Below are positions 36,279 through 47,689 of a DNA stretch of 64,000 bases, in pieces (position 1 is the first letter of the stretch; each line of letters starts with the position of its first letter). The notes beneath the pieces are model-generated. The model ran no database searches, was not told the DNA's origin, and saw nothing but the letters and a program-made list of their open reading frames with translations. A program made the translations under genes and the position numbers. The stretch comes from Hyaloperonospora brassicae (taxonomy: Eukaryota > Oomycota > Peronosporomycetes > Peronosporales > Peronosporaceae). The stretch spans positions 1,550,001-1,614,000 of the forward strand of contig CANTFL010000086.1 in assembly GCA_947650285.1 (NCBI GenBank). Direction: 5' to 3'.

Positions 36279-38351
36279 CAAGAGATCCTGTCTAAAGTAA
36301 TATAGTCTGGCCTGATGTATTGGTATTTCTTTACGGAGGTTATTGCTTTAAGCAGGGACAGAAAATTTAAGGTTTTTACAAGTGGGAAAAATATTGCGAT
36401 CGGCTTTGTTTACATTCTTCATTCTTGCTGCAACCGCCACCCCCAGTCAACCCCATTCACCTATTTAAACAGGGAGTCCCTCGTCGTCCCCTCAACTTTC
36501 CTATTTTTAATATGCCTCCGAAAGGTGCTCAGTACACGACAATGACGGACAAGATCCGCATTGCTTTGTGTGAGAACCATGATAAGAATCTTCAGCTCAG
36601 ACAGAAGGACCTTATCCAGTGGCTAGAACAGAGGCACAGAGTGAAAGTCAGTCAGCCTACAATCTTAGGCCTTCTCAAGAGGAAAGCGACAATCTTGGCG
36701 AAGGCCGACAACAGCAGTCTTGACGCAAAACGTCAAAGGAATGTAAAGTATCCTCACTAAAAATGCTCTCGTTTAGTGGTTCCTTAGCCATCCGGATCGC
36801 GTCAACGTGATTGGGGATCTTATCAAAGATAAAGCAGCCCTTTTTCTTGACCACCTCTACCCTGAGCATGATGTGCTCGAGTTCTCGAATGGCTGGCTAA
36901 AATTCTTTGAAGACAGGCATGGAAATAAGTCCTTTCGCCGAGTTATAGAGAGTGGTTCTGTTGACATGACACTCATCGAGGAATCACTCCCTGACAACCG
37001 GGAGACGCTTGACAAGTACGAGTGATAAGATATCTACAACATGGATAAAACAGGGCTATTCTACAGGCTGCAGGTTCGTTTGTACAAGTGGTCTTATTTG
37101 CAACATTTTGTGACACTTTGAGCTTTCGTAACCCTTTTCACATGCAGATAATTCGCTGGCAGCCAAGCAGTTGGAAGGCCGCAAACAAAACAAAGAGCGT
37201 ATCACCTTGGCAGTGTGCTGCAATTGCAATGGAAGTGACAAGCTGCCCCTCTTCGTCATAGGAAAGTCAAAAAGTCCGCGTTGTTTCAAAAACATCAACC
37301 TTGACACCATCGGCTGCAAGTACCAAAACAACAGTAAAGCATGTATGACACAAGCCATCTTCAACGAGTGGCTGAAATCATTTGATGCTCGCATGGCCGA
37401 ACTCCAAGATCTTTTAATTATGGATAAAGACAGTACGAATATACCGCTTGCTTAACTTCCTAGACTTATCCGGTTGACCAATACCACGGTATTTTACCTT
37501 CCACCAAATACGACTTCGAAACTCCAGTCGTGCGACGCAGGCATAATCAGGAATTTGAAGGCCTATTATCGCAGGCGCGCCAATCGCCTGCTCCTTCAGC
37601 GCCTCGAGCAATGTGTGGAAGTTCCGGAGAAAATTGATGTTCTTCAGGCCATTCGGATGGCGGTTGCAGCTTGGAACTCAGATGTCAAGGCCGAAACAAA
37701 TTCGAATTGCTTGCTTCATTGCAAGATTCGCTCGGTTGATTTGGGAATTCCTGAATTTACTGCACAGCAGCTGGTCGACAATGAGGTCATCGAAGATCTT
37801 CAATTGCAAATTTGTCAGTTGCAATACGAAAATCCAATGGACATCATAGTCCTTCTTAACTACCCTGCTGAGAAGGAGGTCGCCTACACACCAGATGAAG
37901 ATGATATCATTGCTGAGCACCTTCGATCTGATCAACTGGAGGAACAGGAAGATGACACGGAGGAGCTTACTCGTGTCATGTCATCTCAGGCACTCGATGC
38001 CACGCAGAAGCTTGAATACTTTTGGTTGCAGCAGCCAGACCTGGACCAGGACTTATTTATAAGCCTCCAGCAAATGAAGGACACAATTGGGAAGATCAGG
38101 ACTAACTGACTGGTGCAGAAGCCCATCTTAGAAATCTTTTCTAAGGCCCATTAACTGTTTTGCACTCAATTTTGAAGTCCTCAATATAGTGATTAATATT
38201 ATAAAAACATTTTCGGACCAGCCTTTGGCTATAAAGTATCAGTTTAAGGAGGTTTATTACATTTAATATGGGTCCCAAGTCGGGACGAAAAAGAATATTA
38301 CATTAGTCAGGTTATTACATTAGTCGAAATTACTTTAGACAGGTTCTACTG
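36279..38351 (+). mobile_element. pogo/Tigger-type DNA transposon
   Basis: The ends are inverted repeats of about 24 bp: left CAAGAGATCCTGTCTAAAGT and right, reversed, CAGTAGAACCTGTCTAAAGT. The left flank is TA (36277-36278), the target of the Tc1/mariner superfamily. The right flank is CA (38352-38353), readable as TA after one transition. Comparison with the LTR at 28662 (GCTTGTATTTAATAA) shows a single empty TA at this place. The element is 2073 bp and encodes a decayed DDE transposase. Confidence 0.85.
36512..38109 (+). pseudogene. pogo-type (Tigger/CENP-B-like) transposase, broken
   Basis: The start MPPKGAQYTT lies at 36512. A CENP-B/psq-like helix-turn-helix follows (about 36540-36700, with DLIQWLEQRHRVKVSQPTIL), then a second DNA-binding part (36807-37025). 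The DDE_1 core has its first Asp in NMDKTGLFYRL (about 37040), its second in LLIMDKDST (about 37420) and its third in LPPNTTSKLQSCDAGIIR (about 37500-37550). Defects: frame loss with TAA at 36758, a TAG about 36780, TGA after LDKYE at 37023, and TAA at 37453 where Glu would be expected. A 74-bp GT...AG stretch (37074-37147) lies between RLQ and DNSLAAKQLEGRK. It looks like an intron, though removing exactly that leaves a one-base offset. Not functional. Confidence 0.88.
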
Positions 38352-38470
38352 CATTAAATAACAGTTTTAGTATTGCTTCGAACTAAGTGCTTGTCTTAGT
38401 CACGTACCCTTTCTTGCGTACTGCATATACGTTACGGGGAACCGACCATCACTGTTGTTAGTTAGCGGGA

Positions 38471-39406
38471 GCAGCCTATAACGCATAAGAGTCGATATCG
38501 CCGAAGCTTTCTGATCGCACAGGTATCGAAGCGACTTATCTCGCTAGTTGAGGGTCAGAAGCTTTCGTCTAGTGACTATGAAACTTGCTCCAACACTCGC
38601 GCACCTTTGGACCATCCCATGGGATGTGCCGTGAAGCTTTTGTCATAACGTGACCCATTGAAAATGCACGGCAACTGTTGTCAGTGGGAAGCTAAGCATC
38701 ATATACATGCAGCTGCTTGGTGGTGACTCTGTACGCCAAACTTACTTGGTAGTCATATATACCATCATTATGGTTCCAGACCTGTGACGGGAGCTTCTAC
38801 GTCGCTGCTCGTCGCCGTGTATCCGCACCAAACATCGCTTTCAAACACCCCGATAAAGTGCGGTGGTAAAGAGAGCTAACGTTTATGGTTCCAAAACGCA
38901 ATTTCCTTACGGACAGAGGCATGAGGACGTATTCTAGTACGCTCCCCGCGTACCAATAATGCATAGGACGGACGTAAAATACCACCCTGGACTGCCAGAT
39001 CAACACCACCCAACCTTGAGCCTCTCTCTCCCACGCCAGATCAAGTTCCGACGGCTCCGTGAGGAAAAATGAATGAAACCCGTCTTTGTCCTACTGCACT
39101 CGGACCTCCTCGGTTGCCGATGTCAAGTGATAGCACCTGGTTTCGGCCCCAGCGATAGAAGAACTAGTAGGGACAATACCGAAACCGAAAGTTGCCGAAT
39201 CGACCATTTAGGCACCCGGGCCAAGTCCTACCCAATTGGGATGGAGGGGGACACCAGTGGGATTGCGGTAGAATTCTGCTCAAGCGCCGCTCGAACCTGA
39301 CATAAACAAAACTAGGGAATTGAAGCCGAAGAAAGTATAAAATATTGATATTCTTGGACACGACAACGATCGATCGTGGCGTCTACGTGGTCAACAGACA
39401 AAAAGT
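38471..39406. other. between the LTR nest and duplicated copy 1; no gene recognised
   Basis: The stretch is GC-richer than the desert, with ORFs of up to 75 codons on either strand. None has a motif. It is not shared with the DNA before copy 2 (58387-58455). Confidence 0.5.
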
Positions 39407-40007
39407 CGTAGAGAGTGTCGACGAGAGCTGGCTTCATCCAAGCAGGGTACTGTCAGCAGCTGAAAGGACCGAAGTCCATTGCATGCGGCAGAAAGTGCTG
39501 TCTTGAGATGGTGCAATCATCGTACAGTGTAGGAATGTATACGACGCTCCCCATCCTTTCACCAGGTCCCGACTGTGTGTGTAGCGCGAGCGTTTGTGGT
39601 GTCGTAGGCTTGGTGAATGGGGGGCAACATGTGCAAAACGTTACAGAGCGCCACACGAGTGGTCGAGATCCAGCGACAGGATGTGGCGCGTCTGTACCGT
39701 ATTCCAATCAAACAATGAAGGAGAAAGCCCCATTGCTCGGGCACATGCCCTGCAGCAGTACGCTAGTAATCAATGGTTCAAACAACTGAACAAACGTTGA
39801 CAGCAGAAGTGTGCGGCTGATGGACCATTGCTCGTTTGATCATCGCGGAAAGAATGACCGACTGCAAAGCTCACCGACGAGAGCTGAATGAATACTCGCA
39901 CGCAAACCAGACCCGAGGAAGACGTACGCACACTGCATTCGGCGAAACCGTCGCATGCAATATGCTCTCCCGCGATATTACACTCATCCAACAGTGTATT
40001 GTTGTGT

Positions 40008-40195
40008 CGTGGCGTCGACATCCCCATCCTGTCGCTAGATCTCGACTGCGTGCGTGGCGTCGACGTCCCCATCCTGTCGCTAGATCTCGACTGCGTGCGT
40101 GGCGTCGACGTCCCCATCCTGTCGCTAGATCTCGACTGCGTGCGTGGCGTCGACGTCCCCATCCTGTCGCTAGATCTCGACTGCGTGCGTGGCGT
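40008..40195. repeat. 45-bp tandem repeat, four units plus a partial one
   Basis: Units start at 40008, 40053, 40098 and 40143 (CGTGGCGTCGACGTCCCCAT...), with a partial fifth at 40188. Copy 2 has a single unit (59057-59101). The array ends about 95 bp before the ATG of the secreted-protein gene, so it lies in its likely promoter. The units are nearly identical, which points to recent expansion. A length divisible by three keeps frames open, which explains the apparent ORFs here. Confidence 0.95.
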
Positions 40196-40204
40196 CCTTA
40201 GCTT

Positions 40205-40211
40205 TCATTCT
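40205..40211 (+). promoter_or_regulatory. oomycete initiator-like motif (candidate)
   Basis: TCATTCT within GCTTTCATTCTGCTTGTC resembles the oomycete initiator (TCAYTYY) and lies 78 bases before the ATG, a usual distance for transcription starts in these organisms. The same motif stands at 59119-59125 in copy 2. Confidence 0.4.
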
Positions 40212-40288
40212 GCTTGTCTTCACGCTACTCACTCTGCCTTTCGCCGTACCAAGCACAGAACTCATTCAAAACTCCACCTTCCAGCGGC

Positions 40289-40510
40289 ATGAACGTCAAA
40301 GTTAGCAGCCTCTTGATCTTTGCCACTGCCGTCGTCTCCACTCATGCCGATTCCCCTGCGCTCCAAACGTGCAAGTTTTGGCGAAGAGAATGCAAACAAA
40401 CCAAACGCTTTGACGAAGTGATGTACAACAGGTGCATGGCGAAGGTTCTTCCCAAGAAGTATGTGTACATGCCAAGAACCGACACCTGCTGCACAAGGGC
40501 CTGCCAATAA
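40289..40510 (+). CDS. small secreted six-cysteine protein, PcF/SCR-like (copy 1)
   Basis: 73 residues. The Met at 40289 starts a clean signal peptide (MNVKVSSLLIFATAVVSTHA, likely cut after Ala20), leaving a basic mature chain of 53 residues. Six cysteines lie at 28, 35, 49, 67, 68 and 72 (C-x6-C-x13-C-x17-CC-x3-C). Size, signal peptide, six Cys and the final CC-x3-C recall the oomycete PcF/SCR family, whose founder is a small secreted phytotoxin. The spacing of the other Cys differs, so family membership is inference. A longer frame from 40214 exists, but the inner Met directly opens the signal peptide. The protein would act outside the cell. Differs from copy 2 at seven residues, none a cysteine. 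Confidence 0.8.
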   Translation: MNVKVSSLLIFATAVVSTHADSPALQTCKFWRRECKQTKRFDEVMYNRCMAKVLPKKYVYMPRTDTCCTRACQ

Positions 40511-43500
40511 TCGCTGAGGTAAACGGAACGACCAACCCTGGTTGCACAATGACGCGAAACCATCGTTTCGATGTCGCGCGGGCATGCATTTCTTCATCAG
40601 CTTTCGTCGCTGCGCGAACCTGCTACCCGATTGATAGCTGTAACGACGGACGATACCTTAGTCTAAGCGCGAAGAAATCGTCATTGCTTATCCCGTTTTC
40701 CCTTGCCTTTGTTATTGTTCATGTATCACCTTCAGCGCTTGTACCAGCTTCTGGTCGACAATAACTGCCATTTGTCAGTAAAAGCCATGCAATGGAGTAG
40801 TGCATGTTACGTCGTGCTGATTGTGTTGGACGCTGTTCGTTCCATTCGCTCAGCAATCAATGTAGCCGCCGTAGCCTTGATTCTCTCCTAGGTCTTCTTG
40901 GCTTAGTGGGCTGGATGAAGGCAGTCATGAACGCATATATAGCCATCGAGAAGCTTGTACGAGCTGCCAGCTTGTAGCTTTCATATCAGTGAAAAGTCAG
41001 TTCTGCTACTAGCAGCGTCACATTCGTGGTACAAAACAAGCCAAATTTGTGCAAGGCACTCTCATGATCGTCTGGAATTGAAAACCAGGCGTTGACATGC
41101 AACCCCAAGTAAGCAGTTGTCGAACACGATCTGTTCGTATCGACACTGACGCCATAGTCAGTTATGATTAGAGTGGACGAAATTGGTAGCCATCGTTGAA
41201 GTCATCTATATCAATACTCCGGACAGTCGTGTCTGGCATTCTGTCTGCATGCATCGCCACGAACATTGTGTCTAAAATGAACGCATCAATACACGATTCT
41301 GTGAACGTTCACGTATAGAAGATTGTGCTCTATGTGCACGAATACATCACCGACACAGTCAATCCACAAATGCGTCAACATTAACACCTCGTGACGCACG
41401 TCCGCGACCGAGGCCTACAAGTGAATGAAACATATGTAATGGATACCTGAGCTCGTCCCAGCAGCGCATATCACAACGAGTACAGTGGTGTCAACTGCGC
41501 CGACGAATGTCAGTCTGATCGAGGTGCACTTCTACTTCAACTTCTGCGCTCGAAGCAGCTTTATCGATAATAAAAAAAGCATGCGATTCGAACGATCAAT
41601 GATTGGATCACGAAGAAGCTGATGCTAGATCAGCCCCAACTCGTTCGCTGCTGCATGGTACGCGTTTCCTATGAACGATCACATACATCTGGAACGTTTG
41701 GCCGGGAGGTTTCCGCGCGGTGCCAGTCGTCAATTCATTGTTGCGATGGCTGCTATCACTGGTTTTGCGCACGACTCCAAGAACCGAAATTGCTTCCGCT
41801 GCGCTGATTTTGTCTCGCACGTACACTTGGCTTGATTACTTCATTTATAGCTGATAGACAAGGCGCTCGGTCTTGCAAATGCAAATGCGTCACGCTATCC
41901 GGAAAGGAATCGGACAAAATGCTCGCTACTTATATAGCACAACCTTACTCACTTGGGAATCAAGATGAATTTCCTTTGACTTCGCTACATATGCTGGATG
42001 AGCAGCTACATCGGAAAATCGCAGTCTCGGTAATGCAGATCCGGACTACGGATTGAGGAATCATAAGGAGATATCTGCCTGGACTATCAGATCCAAGATC
42101 GACGTAATATGACGTACATGCCTACAGTAGTAGCAAGCAACGTAAACCCGTGTGAAATCGCGTTATCTTGCGTTAGAAAGAAGACGGTACCGAACAAACG
42201 CTATGCCGCTCGTTGACCTCTTCACTGCAACACGATTTCTCTTTGTCGAAGTAAAAGCTGTCTGGTGTATCTGTTGGTCGAACGTATCGGTTTCATCCAC
42301 AGTGTGTTGGCGCTTCCACTACGAAGTCAAGCATGCGTTTGTAGATGGCGGAGCACGCCCACTCGCATGAGCGATGATGCCCCTTTTCGTGTTGCAGCTC
42401 TCCGATGTATGCACGCACGCACTTTAATAGTGTCCTGGCTCCGTAGATGAAAACACATGCAATCGATCGACACGAAGCTACACGTGAGAAAATCACTTCT
42501 CAATTGACAGCCAAGTGCGCAAATGGATCGATACGAGGCTTCGAATGAACCAAAGAGCCATTATTCCTCCGACTTTTCACCGCAAAATGCACCCATATGA
42601 AGTCCACTGAGAGCTCAATGACTGCAGGTTTGCAACAAGGCACATACACTTGGTATCCGAAAGCCTTTGGAAGCCACATACACTGACTATGTGCAAGCCT
42701 TTGGCTGGATTTCTCGTACTTGCCTTGATCGAAACAAACAAAAGCGAGAGAAATTTGGCTCAAACGTGCAAGTCTTTGCTATGCATGATCTCAGCAATAG
42801 TCACCAGCACGCAAAGACCCGGTTTCTCGTAGCTACACAGTCTAGTGTTTGACGCAACGCTGCACTCAGCACTGGCGTAATTCGCACGGGCGAGCTGCAT
42901 GAAGTCGTTGGATGCTCCAGCGGTGTGCGCGCTGAGCGGTAGCCCTTACCGCAGATCTGCAATAGCTTGTTCGAGCGTTGCGTTCGTCCGATACATCGAC
43001 CACGAAGCATACAATTCGCTCGCCACGACATCGGGTGGTGCATGTTTCACCAATCGACTAGTACTTGTCTGGACTTGACCTCTAACAGGCAGTTTAGCCA
43101 TGTCTACCATCGTTCTGAAATGTCCATTGGGAGAAGCACCGTCGACGAGTTCGCAAAAGGTGTATGTACCTCTCTCTGATATCATGATTCCATCTGCGAT
43201 GCAAGACGTGGCGATCGGACCTGTTCTGAAGTTGCACGGCGACGCGCCGGGGCGAGCAACTGTCGTTCATGGTGCAATGAATGCTCCGACAAATGTAATT
43301 AATAACACGATTTGTAAAACTTACTGTTCAGATATTCATAATAATTCTGGTGGACTTTACAACCCGGTATGACAAGAACGCAGAATAAATCCTTGGTGTG
43401 CGATATATTGCAAAAGTTGCCAAAGCCGAAGCACGATCGTGTCTTTTAGCACGTGGCCCTCCGTTTCTTCCATCAATCGACCAAACACTGTGTCCGACAA

Positions 43501-45060
43501 GTAGCAAACTTAAGCGTAAGCTCGCATGAGTTCTCCGCGCTCGCGGTCTTTCGTACTACGGTGCAAACTCTTCCATCACGGAGCGGAAGCCTGAGTTTTT
43601 AGCCGTTCGTCAACCGGCGCGTGGCTTGGAACGTCTAATATGCTGTATAACAAAGGCTCAACGACGTATGAATCAATTAATGGATCTTGTCCGCCGCATC
43701 TGCTGGCGTCAAGTAGTGACTCGTTTCCAGAGGTATCGACCTGCTTCTAGCACTGCAACACGGTCTCGAAGCCATGCGAAGACAGCACGTGCCGTGAGAG
43801 TCGAGTCTGTGCGAGACCCGTGGTGAAGACCGTGGCATGTCCCTTTGTGTAGAGTAGCTGCGGTATATGTGTGCGATCTATTAACACATGCGCAAAGGTT
43901 GCATTCGTTCGGTCACACCGTAACAAGGTAGGTAGCCGACTACCGGCGTGTTTGCGCTGACTACCGTGTTTCTTGCAAACGTCACCCAAATTTAGTGCTT
44001 GAGCTCGATTCTACGCTCAACGAGATCGCTTATTGACCGGCTGCTAGAATATCTCATCTCTGCCAAACATGACACCATGGTGGCCTGTCGTACAGGCTCA
44101 CTCAACAATGAGTTCGGCGCCATTATGCTTACAACGACTGGTAACATGTTGCTGGATCAGGTGATGCAGCGAAGAAAAAGCTACGGCATGGAGAGCGAGC
44201 ACGACCCGAGGAGAGGGCACATGAAACGATACGCATTTTAGACACGAAAGCTTGCATCTTTTGCCATGTTCTTTGCCAAACTCGTTCGTGTTTCTGGACC
44301 CACTGCATGCCCTTCAAGCAGGCGGGTCATTAGCTGAAGCGCCGTCAGTAACACTCAGGTGGTAACAAAAGCCGCCGTACACATTTTGTTGAAAGGAAGG
44401 CTATGTGAAGACGAACTACAGGTTTGGTACAAGTAATATATCAGTTTATTCATCATGTTATGCCAAACAAATGTTGAAAGTATTATTTTAGTTGTTCTCT
44501 GCCGTGAAGAGTTATCTCGCGACATATCTTCTCGGGTGAGAACACTCTTTCTTTGCATATAAACTGCGTGCTCTCCAGTGAAACAGGTTGCTTCGACATG
44601 CGACACAACTCGTTCCACAACACTCCAAAATAATACACATATCTAGAAAGAACCAATCGATCACCGTATGAGGGACCGAAATCAAAGTGTAAAACAGACA
44701 AATTTGTTCGAAAGAGCACGCACAACTCTCTCTGGTCATTTCCACTTTCGATACGGCAACAAACTATAAAGTAATGATAGCTCCCTTCTCAGGCTAACCC
44801 ACCAGTTCAATCGATTTCGTCGGGTCCATATGTCTAGCTCTAGCTCAATATAGTACTGCTTCTTTCACACCATCGATCATACATTAGCTATTTCTTCCTT
44901 TGTCGTCGTAGAGGCCGTGCTGTAGACGAAAGCCCAACGAAGCCGACAACCCATAGTTCAGCAAGCATCTACACTTTATAGTTGCAGTAATCATCGATAG
45001 CTACAATCTCGAAAGTACACACTGATTAAAACAACAGCCCTACTAAACATGGTGATATTC
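40511..45060. other. rest of duplicated unit copy 1, no recognised gene
   Basis: Apart from the weak ORF above, this 4.5 kb has only short ORFs on both strands. Several are conserved between copies simply because the DNA is nearly identical. I see no transposase, reverse transcriptase, effector motif (RxLR, LxLFLAK) or RNA gene. It may be old non-coding flank amplified together with the secreted-protein gene. Confidence 0.5.
43100..43372 (+). CDS. unidentified 90-codon ORF kept in both copies
   Basis: The frame starts MSTIVLKCPLGEAPS and ends ...NNSGGLYNPV. The same ORF at 62015-62287 has the same protein sequence; the only difference noted is silent (TCT/TCG). An antisense frame (43185-42946) is also open in both copies (CELVDGASPNGHF...), so coding status of either is doubtful. 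No signal peptide, membrane segment or known motif. The region is also related to the decayed unit near 12.45-12.65 kb, where the frame is not kept. Confidence 0.2.
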   Translation: MSTIVLKCPLGEAPSTSSQKVYVPLSDIMIPSAMQDVAIGPVLKLHGDAPGRATVVHGAMNAPTNVINNTICKTYCSDIHNNSGGLYNPV

Positions 45061-45127
45061 ATTTGAGAGATGGCGATCTTGTCACGGATTTATAATTGTG
45101 TAAATACCACATGTGAGTGGTTCATAG

Positions 45128-45454
45128 AGTCGGGACTGGCGACCTGGTGACCGGCTTGATTCGAAGTGCTTTTATCATACGAGAAATAGATGAGCGTATA
45201 ATCGGACCGAGTTGTATTGTAAAGCAATGTAGAAATGTTGGTGTTGGAGGAAGAAGGCAAGTTGTGAAGTATATGTAAATTGTCCTTGGTTCGCAAACGC
45301 CTATCGCTAGTCCAAGCCTTCCGCATTCTTCTACCTACATATTAGTAATCGCCACATCGTGCATTACTAGTAGTACAGAGCATGTAAGTAATCGGCACAT
45401 CGAGCATTACTTGGGGTATGGAGCATGCAAGTAATCGGCAGTGTAATCCCAACA
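45128..45454 (-). repeat. 3' LTR of the minus-strand copia element
   Basis: It starts TGTTGGGATTACACTGCCGA at 45454. A TGTTGG...CCAACA inverted end pair is also seen at 45454/45236, but similarity with the fragment at 25279-25385 shows that the LTR probably continues to about 45128 (...AGTCCCGAC). Inside are several GTAATCGGCACATCG-type subrepeats with ATTACTTG tracts. The exact 3' end is uncertain. Confidence 0.7.
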
Positions 45455-45577
45455 CTCCCACTCACCGCGAATTACTGGATATTATTCGGTCCGATACCGC
45501 TTGCCTGAATCAGGTACTTGAGTCTCTTGATCCACAGATCCTTGGTAAGCATGTCTGCTAGCTAATCCACCTTCAAC

Positions 45578-46980
45578 TTATACATGACTGTGATGATGTT
45601 GCGTGTCACCTTCTCTCGGATAAGTGATGACTGGTGTCGACGTGCTTGGTCCTGGCATTGCATCCTGTGTTGCTTGCAAGTCCAATGAAACCCTAATTAT
45701 CTTCCTAGATCCACGTAGCTCCCACTTGCTCATGACAATAATCCTCAAGCATCGCGCGGACCCAAGCACTTCTTGGGTACACAAGATTGAAGCCACGTAT
45801 TCCGCTTCTGCTAGGCTTAGAGCCACCTCGCGTTAATAATTGGACTTGAAGACGACGGTTGCGCCACGAATCATCACCATTCTCCCTGACACCGATCGTC
45901 TATCGTCAATGTTGCTTCCCCAGTCCGCGTCAGTGTAAGATGTAGCTTGTATTTCAATGGCGCTACCATCGTAAGTGACCCCTATTTATTCGTCGTCTTG
46001 AGGTAGCGCAGTACACGAATCGCGGCCTTCCAATGCCGCTGACCTGGATTCTCCAAGAAACGTAACAGTTGTGTGATGACATACACCACATCTAGTCGCG
46101 CACTTGTTGTGATGTATATCAAACAACCGGTCAACGACCTGTACAGCTTCGACTTCATTTATTCTCGCTCAGCGTCTGTCGCTGTCGATTGCATCCTTGA
46201 TAGCTTCAATCCCGAATCACACGGGTTGACTTATATCGTGGCGATCTCTTGGTATAAATGACCGACTGTGTCATCCATTAACGAGTCTGTTGAATCATCA
46301 GTGTAGTGAGGTCGCAATCATGATCGATCTTCATGCCTGTAATGAACATAACCTTGCCCAGCTACTTCATCTCGAACGTATATTTAAGGGATGTCTTGAC
46401 CCCCTAAATCCCTCTGCTAATTTTGGCAACGATGATCATGTCGTCGACGTAGAGACGCACATAGACCCAGCTTTCATTGCTGAACATGACATAGACACAC
46501 TGATCTGCTTCACTCCTTCATATCCCAATCTGTAGGCATACCGCATTGATCGTCTTGCTCCATGCGCTAGCGTCTTACTTTAGACCGTCTATTACCTTAT
46601 CCAGCTTACACATCATCTTCTCGGCGTTGCTATGCCATTGGATACTTCCATGACTACATCTTAATTGAGATTACTGTTCAGAAATGTATTGTCTACATCC
46701 AGCTCTCCGTCTACGTATCGCTTCGCCATTACCACATCTGGCACGACCCTGATCGAGTTCATGTTCGCCATGGGCGAGTATGTTTCGAAGAAGCCGACAC
46801 CGAACTTCTGCCTGAACCCTTCAGCGACAAGTCGGGCCTTATACCGTACCACATATCCGTGCTCATTTCTCTTCTTATCGAACACCCATCTGCATCCAAT
46901 TAATTGGAGTTCCTACGTCGTATATACAAGCTTCCATGAACCATTTTCCGAGCGAGCTCTGATCTCAGCTCTTATAGCTT
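45578..46980 (-). pseudogene. copia reverse transcriptase and RNase H, broken
   Basis: Reverse transcriptase: RYKARLVAEGFRQKFGVGFF then ETYSPMANMNSIRVV (46885-46661 region), and the active site LYVDDMIIVAK with YVDD at about 46451-46440. RNase H: HWKAAIRVLRYLK (about 46040) and ALSLAEAEYVASILCTQEVL (about 45826-45770), where the last block is the usual copia C-terminal motif. Stops and shifts separate the blocks. The blocks keep copia order up to the LTR. Confidence 0.88.
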
Positions 46981-47689
46981 GACACATTTATCGGCGTTGT
47001 CGCTGTCCATGTCTTGCTGATATATCGTCGGTGCGTCATCTGCATCAGTAAGACTTGCCGCGTATGATAGTACATATTGTACAAGCAGACTATCTTTATC
47101 ATCACGTAGTTGCTTGGGTGATGGTGGATAGAAGTGATCGTCATTTTCAGGATCGTCAACTCTATCCATCTTGTTCTCGTCAGCCATGGTCGATCCACTA
47201 CCAAGAAGAAGAATAGTGTTCTTGGACGTCGAGATCGTTCCCTTCCGGGCCTGAACAACATATCGTCGTTTGCTGTTGATTCGTGTACCTGATGATGTGT
47301 CGTCAATTATCTTCCTGATGACACAGGATCGTGTTCATATTCTTGCATCTCGACGTCTTTAAATGATTCCTCTGTTGATTCAATTTGTTCATCGTCCACA
47401 GGAGGTACCTTCCTAAATTCAGACTGAGCCACTTCGTCGATATCCTTGATCACGTTGGTAGCTTAAGATTTCTCCGTCATCGACGTAGCGTGAATTTCGT
47501 TTACCTCGCGTTTGTCGAGCTTCACCGATCTTGACACCTTGACCTCGTTCAACTGGAGATCATACACGTAATGGCATTTCGTATTTTATAATTGCCGAGG
47601 GACATACACATGAAGCGCTTTGGCTTCATCTTGGTGCGCTTAGCGCATATATGATGAGCACAACCCATTGATACAAATTATCCCTAGTG

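Larger units (their letters stand above)
35011..38470 (-). repeat. minus-strand LTR split by two transposons
   Basis: Read on the minus strand, three separated pieces align with the LTR at 28662-29105. The 5' part is at about 38470-38354 (AGTACGCAAGAAAGGGTACG, then AAGCACTTAG). A middle piece is at 36276-36236. The 3' part is at 35248-35011, including TTGCGCGCGTCC and the end CTCCGTTACA. The gaps are filled by a pogo-type element (36279-38351) and a Mutator-like element (35249-36226). The extreme 5' end (TGTAACGGGG) is not clear, so the start near 38470 is approximate. Confidence 0.78.
39407..45060 (+). repeat. duplicated unit, copy 1
   Basis: It aligns end to end, in direct orientation, with 58456-64000, starting at CGTAGAGAGTGTCGACGAGA. 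The right limit is set only by the window edge in copy 2, so the unit is at least 5.65 kb. Main length differences: three extra 45-bp repeats here (40008-40187) and a 27-bp stretch present only in copy 2 (about 62343-62370). Divergence by eye is higher at the left edge (about 8 changes in the first 120 bp), about 1.7% over the next 470 bp, and as low as 2 changes in 530 bp after the secreted-protein gene. Confidence 0.95.

Noticed and set aside
37056..37394. 112-codon minus-strand ORF
   Set aside because: Antisense to the pogo-type transposase core.
40008..40195. Regular repeats considered as a CRISPR array
   Set aside because: Head-to-tail 45-bp units without spacers, in a eukaryotic promoter context.
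39836..40292. Long plus-strand ORFs through the repeat array (121 and 134 codons)
   Set aside because: They result from a 45-bp repeat, whose length is divisible by three; no motif and different length in copy 2.
41600..44725. Minus-strand ORFs conserved in both duplicated copies (for example 42763-42500 and 44725-44483)
   Set aside because: Conservation is expected because the copies are nearly identical DNA; no motif, and stop codons or frame changes separate them.
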